64,000 nucleotides of DNA from Armillaria gallica (Eukaryota; Basidiomycota; Agaricomycetes; Agaricales; Physalacriaceae): the NCBI GenBank assembly GCA_037576215.1, contig JBANDB010000003.1:806001-870000 (forward strand), written 5' to 3'. Positions 46,382-58,162 of this stretch are shown here, one piece after another. Below the pieces are notes generated by a model that did no database searches, was not told where the DNA came from, and was given only the letters and a program-made list of their open reading frames with translations. The position numbers and the translations under genes were made by a program. Position 1 is the stretch's first letter; each line of letters begins with the position of its first letter.

Positions 46382-48507
46382 ATGGCTTTCTGGATAGCCA
46401 TTCCTCTACTCTTTGGCGCTATCTTGCACCTGTGGCGACAGAAGTCCCAGTACTATTCAAAGTCTCGAGGACTTCCATTACCGCCCGGTCCTCCTGGATT
46501 GCCATTCCTCAGGAATTTACTTGAAATTCCAACTTACAAGCCTTGGATCAAGTTCACAGAATGGGAAAAGCAGTTTGGTCTGCACCGTCCCAGGCCTGAC
46601 CTTGACTATGATAATACTCACGATCTTCTAGGTGACATGCTTTATGTGGAGGCCTTGGGACGCGGAATCCTTGTCCTTAACACTTTGGACACTGTCGTCG
46701 ACCTATTGAATGACAAGGCAGACGTCTATTCTGATAGGCCCACTTTTGTAATGGTCGGTGAAATGATGGGTCTGGATAATGTATGTGGTGACCTCAATAC
46801 TGGAATGTGATAGTGCTGATGCTTCTCTGTTAGAGCGTGCCGATGCTGCCCTATGGGCCGACATTCAAGCAGCACAGGAAATTGTGCCATATTTCGTTGA
46901 ACCCCGAGTCCGTAAAGCTGTATCACGGTATCCAGGAGGATGCCACCGCAATGTATCTCAGCAGCATTCTCGATACTCCCGCATCTTTTATCAAGCAACT
47001 GAGGCTGTGAGTGCCTATTATCATCTTAGATGCATCAGTTCTAATGGTGTGATGTAACGGTAGGACCGCGGGACGTATCATTATGTCCGTAACATATGGC
47101 ATTTCAGTTCAAACCCCAGAAGATATTGTAGGCTCCTGTTGAGAAAAATGTCTCGGCTAGCTGATGATAGCCTGAATACAGTATATCACCGAAGCAGAAA
47201 CTACAATGGAAATGATCGGAAAGTCGACGATACCAGGAGCCCATCTTGTGGACTTGATGCCTGCACGTAAGAGAATCGGTTTCTTGCTCAAAACAATATC
47301 TGAATCGTATTTGTTCAGTCAGATACATACCTTCTTGGGTTCCCTTCAATATGATTCCCAGTATGGCTCATTATGGGCGCAATCTGATCTGGTCCATGAT
47401 CAACCGCCCTTTTGAGCACGTCAAGCGCGACATGGCAAGCGGCACTGCTCGCCCATCGTTTACTTGCAACTGTCTCGAAAACTTCGAAACTGAGGTTTCC
47501 GATTTATCGACGGCTGAACAAGATCATTTGGTGCGCTGGGCTGCAGGCGCAATGTATGGCGGTAAGTTTTCTTCTCTTCATTGAGTCAACATCTAGTAAC
47601 ATGCATTGCTCAAGCTGGCGGAGAAACCGTAAGCCGCAGTACCTCATCAACCACCTTTCCCTCTGAACTTGTGTTAGACTTACGCTTCAATCCTTTCGTT
47701 TATCGTGGCAATGGCTCTGTTCCCTGCTGTCCAAAGGAAAATCCAGCAGGAAATAGATTCCGTTGTTGGTACTGACCGCTTGCCTACAGTGCGAGATCGT
47801 CCCAGCATGCCGTATGTTGAAGCGACTATGAAAGAAGTCCTTCGTTGGAAGCCAGCTCTTCCCTTAAGCATTGCTCGCAAATCAAACAAGGCGGACTACT
47901 ACAAAGGCAAGTATTCTCATTTGGGGATACGAAATATAACTGACAGGAATCAAGGTTATTACATTCCCGAAGGCACGATTGTGATGCCCAACGTTTGGTA
48001 AGGTTTATGTTGACATGATGTCTCCGTTCCTCAACTCCGAGCAGGGCCATCTCCATTGATGACAAGAGCGGCATTCCTTCCGAAGAGTTTGCGCCAGAAC
48101 GACACATAAAAAAATGCGTAGGCCGTATCGCCACTGATCCTGCTACCTACGCTTTTGGCTTCGGACGACGGTGCGAGTAATACATCTATGATGGCTATTT
48201 TTCCTTACGCTTTTACTCCAGAGTCTGTCCTGGTCGTCATCTCGGCGAGAATAACCTGTTCCTGCTCATTTCAGGTATAATGGCCACAGTAAATATCGAA
48301 AAACCCAAAGATCCGAGTGGTAGAGAGCTCCCTTTTGACCCGAATTATAAATCTGGCCTTGTAACGTGCGTCTTCTATCGTCGAAGCAAGCTTTCACAAC
48401 TGACAAACGTCTTCAGATTTCCCGAGCATTACGAAGTGGAATTCGCTTGCAGGTCTGCTGAAATTGCTAACGCCGTGAAGGAGAAAGTGAGCCACATAGT
48501 CTCATAA
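46382..48507 (+). CDS. Cytochrome P450, OrdA/O-methylsterigmatocystin-oxidoreductase-like (multi-exon)
   Basis: Starts MAFWIAIPLLFGAIL (ATG 46382-46384), a membrane anchor, then the proline hinge LPLPPGPPGLPFLRN. Exon 1 ends at 46577 and exon 2 (from 46632) continues DMLYVEALGRGILVLN and VYSDRPTFVMVGEMMGLDN. Later exons give MLPYGPTFKQHRKL, SMAHYGRNLIWSMINRPFEH, the I-helix AGGET-TYASIL split by an intron, and ExxR in EVLRWKP. A PERF-like FAPERH and the heme loop FGFGRR-VCPGRHLGEN follow, the Cys ligand right after an intron. The stop is TAA at 48505-48507. All breaks are explained by consensus introns. Basidiomycete members of this type are commonly labelled OrdA-like; the substrate is unknown. 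Confidence 0.87.
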
Positions 48508-48553
48508 GGTCGTCTGAATCAGAAACCTTCAGTGTATTTCTTTCCGTTTATTA

Positions 48554-50614
48554 TTACAACATTTCCTCCGGTTTGTTAAGAATTTCCATCGCAGACTTCC
48601 TAGGAATGAGCCTACATGCAAATGGTTTCGGAAATCTATAGAAACCATATGTAAAGTGCTCCGAAAGAAACATGAATCAAGTGACGTACGCGACAAGCCC
48701 GGGTATGAACTTGAGCACAGGATAGACAGGTTTGTTGTCTTCCAGACCTGGAGCGATTTCAAACAGAGTCAAGACTCTTGACACGAGAAGGTAAATGTAC
48801 AGGTCGGCAAAGTGCAGGCCGGGGCATCGTCTATCAACAAAATAAGTGGCTGAGAATATGGAACTTGAGTTCTTGCCTTCTCCCAAACCCATACGTGAGA
48901 ACCCGCGGATCAGGTGCTAGTTCTTGACCTTCGAAGCGTTGAGGCAAAAATTTCTCCGGCTCAGGGTAGACTTTGCTGTCATGGAGCATAGCCCTATGGA
49001 ACAGATGTACAGATAACGATTTACTTTCGACAAGAAATACGTACCATACATTCGCCATGACCCAGGATTTCTTGGGAATCCTATATCCGTTGTATTGCTC
49101 TTCGTGGATATTGCTATGCGGAATCAGGGGGATTGGAGGGTACATTCGATGAACCTCTTGAATGATACAGTCAAGGAATGGAAAAGAATCCCGTTGTCGA
49201 AGGTTTGGCAGTTGTCCAGAACCAAGTTTAGCTCGAATTTCTTCAAACGCCCGCTGTTGAATCTCAGGGTGGTTGACCATAAGTGCAATGAAGTTTAGGA
49301 ATACGACCGACAGCTGCGAACGAATCTGATTAAGCTGAACAGACGAAAAGATATATGCCCGTACTGTTTCCGTGCCGGCTGATAATCCATCAGTGCCCTT
49401 GATCAACGTGTAAGCGAAAGGTACATGACGACTTACCACTAAACAGGCTACCTGCGGCAAACATTATGACATCTCCATCTTCGATTGAGTGCGGCGTCTT
49501 CGAAAGACTCTCTAGATTCTGCTGCACAAATGATTCTCGTACGTTTCCCCGCACCTACGCGGCATGCATGATTAACTCGCGCGTGCATACAAGGGACCGA
49601 ACAAACCATCTCGTTCTTCAGATCGTAAAATGGCTGTCTCGTTACCTCGAAGAATAATTTTCGAGATTCTCGTGCCCACTTTTGAAAACCTGCGCCAGGA
49701 AACCAAGTCGGGACCCATTTTACTAACGAATAGTGTGACAAAGTCCAGCAATGGGAATACGGAGAACGAGACTTACAGATAGGTATGAAGTTTACAGCCC
49801 ATCTTCCGGGCTGGAATGCCTCTCCCGTTTGATGCATTACGGTTTTTGCGAGCTTGATGTATTCTGGACTAGGCTCGTGTCCGTAGGAAAAAAGAATTAT
49901 GAGCTCCTGGACCTTCCTTTGAAACAGTAGCGAGCAGTTAACAAATGTTAAAACAAGAAAACAAACGTCTTACGATTCCAAGATGTCATTCCATTTATTT
50001 GGGGATTGTAACAGCGCAAAGCACAGTTCCCGAGATTGCTCGTCTAGTAAATTGCTCCAGGACGTGGAGACGATGCGTAAATTCAAAGATCTCTGTAGCA
50101 CTTTCCGCAGCTTCCTCAGCCTCTCTCCGTAGTAAGTGAAACCAACGTTGCTACGAAAGTTGATTCGTGGGTTACTTCACAGTTACAAACACACAAAGAC
50201 ATACTTTTGCCGTCCGAGGAGCTCTACCATTGGCCAACTTGGCCGACATGCGAAAGCAATTCCTCGTTTCTCCAGCAGATCAAAAACAGCGTCCTTCGTA
50301 TTGATAATTATGACTGAGGTGTTCGCCATAGAGGGCCCCGAAATAAGAGGTCCTGTAGAACGTATAGTTGAGAGAAATGTGATTCAATGCGAGCCAGTAC
50401 CTAGTTTCTTTGAATATGTAGCGTATAACTTCCATCGATACTCCGTTAAACCTGCAAGTGTCCCGACACCTTCATAGATTTCTTCGCTCAGCCTGCTCTG
50501 GGTAACAAGGGAAGACCAGTGCGTACTTGGTGGCACAGGGATTCGTACCTTGCGTACTCTTCTGATGAGAACGCAAAAAACGAGGAAAAAACTTAAGGCG
50601 AGGATACGAAGCAT
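48554..50614 (-). CDS. Cytochrome P450 (multi-exon), convergent with the preceding P450
   Basis: Start chosen at ATG 50612-50614, giving an anchor MLRILALSFFLVFCVLIRRV; an in-frame ATG at 50725 would add 37 residues that do not look like an anchor. Exons give EYRWKLYATYSKKLG-PLISGPS, DAVFDLLEKRGIAFACRPSW, GERLRKLRKVLQRS, MFAAGSLF-SAGTET (I-helix, AGTET), QEVHRMYPPIPL (ExxR), FLPQRFEG and the heme loop YGFGRR-RCPGLHFAD near 48830-48890. The last exon starts FPKPFACRLIPRKS and ends at TAA 48554-48556; its splice phase was fixed by frame. It shares its overall plan with the P450 at 46382, and the two genes lie tail to tail 46 bp apart. Confidence 0.83.
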
Positions 50615-52087
50615 CGCTTGGACAAGCTCCGACCTGGAGGTGAGCCAACAAGGAAAGACAACGCTGGCGGCAAAACGCAGCAAAGTTTGACGGCCACTAA
50701 ACGACCCAGATAAGTCCGGTATCATTATGGTAGAGGAAGCGTCTTCCTTTTGGAAACGTCAAACAGTACAGATCAACGTGTAGTGATTTGCCAGCTTGAA
50801 CCGAATTTGAACGGGTTCTGGACGTGAACCGAACTCAATTGAATGCGGACGTCCATTCGGTTCACTTTCCAGTTCCCCAGGTCCAAAGACGTTGTACCGA
50901 TTCTTGATCTGAATTGAACTTCGGTAGCGCTGGAAGTTGGTAGTAAGGCACAGCAAGGTTTGATGGCCACTTGAACGGTACAAGAATGTGCCCAGCATGT
51001 GCGTTCGTGCTTGGCCTCGTGTACAGTCAATATATGCGAGCGTTAGAACAGGCAGCTTCTTCATATTTTCGGCGTTCCCCGGGGCCCGTTTGGGTTGGCC
51101 GTACACCCTGAATTGCTTGAGCCCCCTCTGATAGAGGGTGTTTAGATTTGAGGCGCGGTGGTATGGCTGTTCCGATCCAAGGGCCTGGATCCCATCTCAT
51201 CCACGAACAAGAGATGAATGGTATTTCGCAGATATGTGACAATACACCACGAGTTGTCATGTAAGATGACCACTCCAAGGGAAAATATCCACCATGCGCT
51301 CTAACCCACCTCCAGCACATCAGACCCACTCTCTTCCGACATCCACTCCTCAAGGTCTTGTATGTCACAAGAGTCTCATCTCTACGCTGCTTGTAGTGCG
51401 AAAGCGCTGTGAACTCTTCTCGTTCATGCAGAATTTTTGCCGTCCCTACAGGACGTAGCGGGAGAAGCTAAACCTTCCATGGTAGAAGGCCGTTCTGATA
51501 GACGAGATGTCGCGAATTGTCGGCATATCATCGCAACGCAATGTCGGGCAACGGACTCAACAGTTTAAGACGGTATGATACGTATTCGAATGGCAACTCT
51601 CCAATCGATGCTGGTACAGAATATCTAGGAGAGTCTCTGTGGGAATGAAGGAGCTTATATGAACGATTTGTGGCTGCCTGCATGGCGCAAAAGCTGGATC
51701 GCACAGTTGGCCCACCTTGCCAGCCAATGCATCAAGAGAATATTCGCTGCTCCAGAAGGCTGGACGACGGTGTTGGAGAGATCGGCGTGGATGAGTAAAT
51801 GGTACGCTAATGGCGGGTCAAGCATCCATAATGGCGAGTTCGCTGGCTATAGACATGAGGACAATATCCACTAGATGCAGGGAAACCTTCGAGATGGCTT
51901 TAGCATCATTGTCGAATCCGAGGACGAAAATCTCATTGTATGATCTTGTACATCATAAGGTCTCCGGGACCGATGTCCCAACCGAACACACTACGGAAAA
52001 GCGGTATTCCGATGTTCAGGTGTACACAGCACCGACTTTGTTCTACAGGGTCAAAATAGACAAAATAGAAAAAACACTGCTATAAAG
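50615..52087. other. Intergenic, right edge of the main cluster
   Basis: No gene I can support. A degenerate word pair (GCAGCAAAGTTTGACGGCCA near 50678 and GCACAGCAAGGTTTGATGGC near 50947) indicates an old local duplication. Confidence 0.4.
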
Positions 52088-52800
52088 AGCGAAATTAGAC
52101 AGGCAGGAAACAATATTGGTAAAGTACTGTTGGTTTATCTGCACAAACATTAGGAGCATAAAGAATTTAGGTAGTATATAACGGCGTACCACGAGCTCTT
52201 GACGGGTCAACAATTAAACACTCTTGTCTGGAGGCCATCTTCCCGATGATGCACCCATCCCTTCAAATGTGGCGCTTGTCGATGCTCACAACAGCCAAAT
52301 GCGGCTGCACCTGCCTCGCCATGCCCGCCACCGCCGATGACGACCCAAGGGTACCAATCACCACCATGCACCAAATACCAAGACCTAGGGCAAACGGACG
52401 GCGCTCTCCAATCCACAATCCTCCCCCATTCGCAAGCAAGACCATGCATGTCCTGAATCCCGAGGCAACGACGATGGTAAGGCATATCGAAAGGCAGAGG
52501 AGGCAACGAGAGAGAGATGAACGTGTATGAGGCTGGAAGGAATGTAGAGGGCATGGAGGCACGGAGAGGACAGGGGAGTCACCGGCCGGTCGGCCGCGTA
52601 GATACAGCAGGGAGCAGGGAAGGAGCTTATGATGGAAGACGGCCACCACCACGATATCGATTGCTTCAGTTCCATGCTGAAATTCGAGAAGAAAGAGTTT
52701 GCTATAGGCTCCTGCGAAATGTATTATTACATATGTAGTCAGAGGAGTACAATGACCCTTACGAAAAGATGCTTAGGCTATCAACTCTGTAATTACAGCA
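52088..52800 (+). repeat. Direct repeat, left copy (~0.7 kb)
   Basis: It matches 53629-54300 in order: GAAACAATAYTGGTAAAGT, TATATAACGGCGTAC, CTTGYCTGGAGGCC, CTTSYCGATGCTCAC, CCTCGCCATGCCC, ACGGCCACCACCA, GCTTCAGTTCCATG and CCTAGGCTATC-like words. Open frames within it are not conserved between copies, so it is probably non-coding. Confidence 0.75.
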
Positions 52801-52889
52801 ATGGAGATAGAGGTCAAGCAAGTGCCTTACGGTAGCATTTCCTATCGCGAAAAAATTCAGCAAATAGCTCCAAGACGCAACATTCATCC

Positions 52890-53408
52890 TCACAGGGTCG
52901 ACAGAGCGCTCCGAAAAAAAGTTCGACACGAAGGAGGCGCAGCAACACCTGCAGCCTCCATAAATCTCTCCACCTCCTTCATCTTCACCATTTTATTCAT
53001 GTTAAATGGGCTTTGATTGGTGGCGAAGTAGAGTACGAGATTCGGTTTGGACTTGATGTTGACGGCCTTGATGGGAAGACGGTAAATGAGGCGATGTTCA
53101 CGAAGGATAGGGTGTATACGACAGTATATTTTGCCGATCTCATCTCCACAATACAGGTGGTTCTGGGAGCCGGGAACGAAGAAGTTCTCGTCGAGTGGCC
53201 AGCCCCAGAGCATCAAGGGAAATCCTTTGGGCTTGGTATGTGGTTTACGGGTAGCACGGGCCTTAATAGGTACTTTAGTTTGGGGGGGAGTTTGTTTCGG
53301 AAAGTTGTAGGGAAGAGATGCGTTAGGTGCCTTTGACGTGGACAAACACTCTATGTCTGACGCTTCTAAGACGAGAACAGACATCTTGGGGGTTAATTCA
53401 GTTTCCAT
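52890..53408 (-). CDS. Hypothetical protein, 172 aa
   Basis: Single-exon ORF with ATG at 53408, METELTPKMSVLVLEASDIE..., ending SALSTL. It is basic in the middle, has a FVPGSQNHLYCGDEIG segment and no membrane segment or signal peptide. No known domain is recognised. It lies between the two copies of a direct repeat, which may mean it was carried in by a duplication or a mobile unit. ORF length and ordinary composition favour a real gene, but without homologues this stays open. Confidence 0.45.
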   Translation of the reverse strand: METELTPKMSVLVLEASDIECLSTSKAPNASLPYNFPKQTPPQTKVPIKARATRKPHTKPKGFPLMLWGWPLDENFFVPGSQNHLYCGDEIGKIYCRIHPILREHRLIYRLPIKAVNIKSKPNLVLYFATNQSPFNMNKMVKMKEVERFMEAAGVAAPPSCRTFFRSALSTL

Positions 53409-53628
53409 TACCTAAAGTCTAAATCAGCATTAGATAGAGTAGATGAGGACCCTGGCACGCACTGTTCAACGAAACGAAATAAGCGGGGTACTTGTACTTC
53501 GTGGTGTTCAACGAAGAAACTACTCAAGCTGCTGCTGCTGCCGCCAGAGCCGAACTAAATCCAACGTACACACGTGATCTGTCCCGTTTTGGCGATTGAA
53601 GGTTGCCGCAACTCAGACGACTGCCGGC

Positions 53629-54300
53629 GCGAAATGGCGGGAAACAATACTGGTAAAGTTCTGATGGTTTATCTGCGCAAACGTTAAAACCATGATAAAT
53701 TCAGGTTATATAACGGCGTACTGTGTGCTCTTTATGCGTCGGCAAGTAAATGCTCTTGCCTGGAGGCCGTCTTGCCGATGATGCTCTCTTCATACGCAGC
53801 GCTTGCCGATGCTCACGACAACCCGACGTGCCTGCGACCGCCTCGCCATGCCCTGCCACCGCCACTCCATGACGATGACGACCCGCGGGTACCGTCGTGC
53901 ACCCAATACCAAGACCAAGCATACGGATGTCGTTTCCCAATCCTCCATCAGCGCCGATTCGCGCGCAAGACAATGCATGTACTAACGGTAATAGCGATGG
54001 CGATGGCATACGTAGAGGCAGAAGAGGCAATGGATGCAGATGAGGCCGAAAGGAGTGTGTAGAATATATGGAGGCGCGGAGACCTGCAGATCAGCCGGGT
54101 GGCAGCAGGGGACGGGGAAGGGAGTCCATGAAGGACTTCGGCCACCACCATGGTGTCGACAGCTTCAGTTCCATGGCAATTCAAGATGCAAGAGTTTTCT
54201 ATAGACTCCTGTAAAGATGTATTACAACATATGAAGCCAGAGGAGCGCAAATGACCCATACGGAAAAATCCCTAGGCTATCGCCTCCACAACCGTAACGA
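53629..54300 (+). repeat. Direct repeat, right copy (~0.67 kb)
   Basis: Partner of 52088-52800, same orientation, diverged by substitutions and small indels. Confidence 0.75.
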
Positions 54301-55774
54301 TGCCAGTTTCCACCATCCCCCTCCCTACAGTAACAAAGTTGGATGTCGTACTTTAACGCGTCGCGTTGCCTGAATGTCTGGTCCTGTGGTGGTACGGCCG
54401 CTCAGGACAGGTGAACTTGCTTCGGCAGCGGGTCGGGCCTTGGAGAATATCATTCTAGCGCACTGATAGAGTATATTCGAGCCAGACAAGCTATATGCGG
54501 TCAAAAAGGCCAGGACAAGTGAGACGAAAGCCTCTTGCTAGAGTGCCCAGATTTTAGCAGCGTTGAGCCAGGCTACATTTCGCCATAAAAAAGCTTGCAT
54601 ACATATGCCGACGTCGAGCTTGATGCACGTGTCCTATTCGCTAGCTCATTGCATGAAGGATCATGGTGGTGGTGGTGGTATGCAGAAGAGATGTGTCGGA
54701 GTTAGCCGAACTTGAAATCGACTTCTGTCCTGACCACGTCGAGCTCATCCGTATCCTATTTGCGTGTAACGGAAAAGCTGCATTGTATCGATCTGGGTGC
54801 AAGATCCAGGCATATCTTCTTACTGGGCTATTGCGGCTGTTTGGGACAGTTTGACGCGAAGACCATGAGTGCTTAACCTGGCAGTTCGGATGTTCTCGCT
54901 GAATATATAACACGCACGCTCTATCGAATAGGCAGAGGAGAGGATATAAATGAGTCTAATTCTTGATTCGGTGAATATCCTGTATCTGTTCTACCTGAAA
55001 TTCCCTGACGACACGCCTTTTCAACTAGGATCTCGTAATGCTTGTCGACCCGGAACTGAAGACTTGATATCCGCGTACCACTTTGCCTCAGGCGGAGTAA
55101 GGCTGGTGACATCGTGTCATTGTCATCATACTCGTTGCGAGGATGAAGAGCTTTTTCTCAATTTACAAGCACAGTGCTCTTCTCTCGAGCATGGGGACGG
55201 CGAGGGATAGTTGGTGCCAAAGCAGCCTGTCTGAACCTTAGAAGTAAGTGTTCGGCGATTGAACGAAAACCGATAAAACTAAGAGCCTATCACCGTACTT
55301 TTAGTCGGTCGACTAGATATTCTCCTCCAACAAATCTGCACATGTATTATCCGCAATCGCGTGAATATACCAAGAGCGACATAGTAGGCCTGCAATTAGC
55401 GATGCTCGGTAGGCCGCTTTAGTTATAGTTGAAGCTGAAAGACGCGACTAAAGCTTTATTGATCTGTTAGGAGAAGTACTGTATGGTCACGATATCCACT
55501 TGCCGTGTCCGCAGTGCCGCAGCTCGCGTATGGCTCTGGCCTACGAAAAAAGTAAACCGACTACTCTCCGAGCACGACTGACTCCCGGTCAATCGCACTT
55601 CATTCAGACATTTGGCCAAAGTCTATGACAACATCGGAACGAAACGTCCGAGAAACCTTACTAAACGATGGACCGATTCACGGCATGGCAATTTTTACTC
55701 GATAAGAAATATAACCTCCCGCATGCGCGACAATACTATAAAAGCCACCGCGTCCAGTGGTCGATTTATCGACC
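54301..55774. other. Intergenic, no gene seen
   Basis: It contains a short (GGT)n run at about 54665 and, at its right end, the promoter of the old yellow enzyme gene. Open stretches are short and lack motifs. Confidence 0.45.
55737..55742 (+). promoter_or_regulatory. TATA box of the old yellow enzyme gene
   Basis: TATAAA with its last base 33 bp before the ATG at 55775. Confidence 0.5.
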
Positions 55775-56990
55775 ATGACCGATTCCAAACTCTTCCAGCC
55801 CATCAAAGTGGGCAACCTTACCTTGAACCACCGTATCGTGCTTGCCCCGCTGACGCGAAACAAGGCGTCGGAGAAAGGTCACGTTCCGTACGTTTCCATC
55901 GTGAAGGAGTACTACTCGCAGAGAGGTAGCGATCCCGGCACCCTCCTCATCACGGAAGGAGCCTTCATCGCCCAGAAAGCTGGAGTTTTCAAATACGCAC
56001 CCGGTCTGTGGACACAAGAACAGCTAGACGCGTGGAAGGAGGTGCGTGGAATTTTTATTTCTCAAAACTCATCTTACTCCACAACAGGTAACCGACGCGG
56101 TCCATGCCAAAGGCAGTTTCATATTTTGCCAACTCTGGGCTTTGGGACGTGCGGCGGACTACTCCGCTCTCAAAGAAGAAGACCCTTCTCTTGATCTCGT
56201 CGGTCCCTCCCCCATCAAAATTCACTCCTCCGAAATCCCGCGCGCACTCACCACGGATGAGATCCGTGAGTACCACGAGCTCTACGCACGTGCAGCATCC
56301 GATGCAGTGAACAAGGCTGGCTTCGACGGTGTCGAAATTCATGGTGCAAATGGATACCTCGTCGACCAGTTTCTCCAGGACGTGTCGAACCAGCGTACAG
56401 ATGAATATGGGGGGAGCATCGAGAACCGTGCTCGGTTCGGGTTAGAAGTCATCGACGCTGTTGTCAAGGCCGTTGGAGCGCAGCGCACAGCCGTCAGGAT
56501 GAGCCCGTGGTCGACATTCATGGACATGGGTATGAAAGACCCCATCCCCACTTTCTCATACTACGTCTCCCAGATCAAGGAACGGCACTCGGACCTCGCG
56601 TATATCCATCTTGTGGAGCCGAGGGTGACGGGCGTCACGACTAGGAGTCTCGACGAAATAGATGCGCGCGAGTCGAATGACTTTATACGCGACATATGGG
56701 CGCCGAGGCCGCTTATTTCAGCGGGTGCATATACCAGAGAGAGCGCTATGGAGACTGCTGATACCAAAGGCGATATTATTGCGTTCGGGCGTTATTTCAT
56801 TTCGAATGTGAGTGTTCTTTTATAAGATTCAACGTGGTCGATGAGACTAATGGAGGCCTTTCTGCAGCCTGACATCACTGTGAAACTGAAGAAGAATTTA
56901 CCCCTTACACCGTACAATCGTTCGACGTTTTACTTGACTGGGGAAGTTGCGACAGGATACATAGATTATCCCTTTTATTTCACTGAATAA
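55775..56990 (+). CDS. Old yellow enzyme family NAD(P)H:flavin ene-reductase
   Basis: FMN-dependent reductase of activated C=C bonds, cytosolic TIM barrel. CDS is join(55775..56041, 56088..56807, 56868..56990), 369 residues, with all introns GT..AG and in frame. It starts MTDSKLFQPIKVGNLTLNHRIVLAP. It has LTRNKA and SFIFCQLWALGR, the catalytic His/Asn pair in VEIHGANGYLVDQFLQD, then QRTDEYGGSIENRARF (the family's Tyr-Gly-Gly-Ser segment), AVRMSPWSTF, and an FMN-phosphate region GAYTRESA...FGRYFISN. The last exon ends YIDYPFYFTE. Length is normal and no key residue is lost. A decayed relative lies at 37790 inside the cluster, so this gene probably belongs to the same pathway. Confidence 0.93.
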
Positions 56991-57249
56991 ACATACGTAC
57001 CCACTAACGTGATTTTGGTATAGCTGTGTAGAACAATAGATGGACCGGAAAGCCTCTATAGGGCTCTTGTGCATATAACTAATGCAAATTCTGCAAGTTG
57101 AAACTAAGAATCGCTAGTCGTCACGTTATCTCGGATCAAGTTCCGTTACCAAGTTTCTGCTGCAAAAATACATTGAATGACTCGGATCGAGGTTGGACAA
57201 TAGACTCCGGATTTTGGAATGCGTGAGCAGCGACCTCTGGGCCCTGGCA
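56991..57249. other. Short intergenic stretch before the MITE
   Basis: No feature seen. Confidence 0.4.
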
Positions 57250-57659
57250 TAGGGTAGCGCACGAAACCTAGGTTTCGTTACACTTGGGTTTATTACCGAT
57301 AACTTACCGGTAAGTTACTGGTAAGTTACCTCCCCTCGCTGGAGGGGTTTTCTGTCGAGGTAACTTACACATCATGTGACTGCCTGATAAGCATAAAAAT
57401 CCAATATAATTACATGTATATTCCGCATACGTTGTGCAGGAGTAAATATGCAATATGTTACAGCTCGACGAAGAAAATGTCCTAAAACACGAACACGGAC
57501 GTCCTGAAAAATAATTTGCGGTTGCCGCGCGTCCTTCATGTGATTACTCACGTGACAGGTAAGTAACGGTAAATTACCGTATCAAAACACCCCCCTTTGG
57601 AAGGGGTCGGTAAGAAATGGTAAGTTCCCCCCCCCCTGGAGGTTTCGTGCGCAACCCTA
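57250..57659. mobile_element. MITE, ~410 bp, with ~20-bp terminal inverted repeats
   Basis: The left end TAGGGTAGCGCACGAAACCT and the right end (whose complement reads TAGGGTTGCGCACGAAACCT) match at all but one base. Flanks GGGCCCTGGCA and GGGCCTGGCA may be a ~10-bp target duplication that has since gained or lost one base; a duplication of that size would suit a Mutator-type element. The interior is rich in GTAAGTTACC-type words in both orientations. No transposase, so non-autonomous. Confidence 0.75.
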
Positions 57660-57716
57660 CGGGCCTGGCAAGTCAATTATAGTAACTGTTAGATGACGGA
57701 TTTTAAAAAAATAGTT

Positions 57717-57813
57717 GGGCCTCACTGGGAGTTGAACCCAGGACCTCCTCGATCATCCATCAATCACTGCGATCAAACCCAAACGAGGAATCATGCTACT
57801 AGACCATAAGGCC
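57717..57813 (-). tRNA. tRNA-Pro(TGG) with an intron of about 25 nt
   Basis: Reading the minus strand: acceptor 5' arm GGCCTTA pairs with 3' arm TGAGGCC, with discriminator base C at 57717. The D-arm is GGTCTAGTAGCATGATT, the T-arm is CTGGG-TTCAACT-CCCAG, and the anticodon stem is CCTCG/CGAGG. The anticodon TGG is at 57779-57781. The intron lies after position 37, about 57753-57777, the usual place for eukaryotic tRNA introns removed by the tRNA endonuclease. Internal A and B boxes are visible, with B box GGTTCAACTCC, so Pol III transcription is expected. Confidence 0.92.
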
Positions 57814-58162
57814 AACAACCAAGAGATATCCAACGATAATTTGTTGATAACATCCCTGTCTTGCTCATATGCCCTGTTTGACTGTCGACAAAAGGAGTTG
57901 ATGGCATGAATCAGTAGTGAGTATTTCGAGAGTTTCTGGGGACCCTCATAGTCACCGAGATCCTGCGATTCATCGATGGGTTTGATGTTATCTAGGGTTA
58001 TGATTTCACCGGGGTCTAGGATGTGTCAGAGGAGAATGAAACGACGGGAAAGCTCTCACCGCGGAGGGCTGTTGAAAGAAAGCTTGGCGTCCCCAGTTTG
58101 CTTCGGCGTTCGAACCTTTGACTTTGCCCCGAGTGTTAAAATTAGCTGCCTTGACTTTGGCC
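57814..58162. other. Gap between tRNA and foldback element
   Basis: No gene seen; upstream of the tRNA on its own strand. Confidence 0.4.

Noticed and set aside
52246..54062. Plus-strand ORFs in both direct repeats (52246-52530, 53772-54062)
   Set aside because: Only scattered words are shared, the frames differ by indels, and minus-strand ORFs of similar length overlap them; more likely non-coding repeat.
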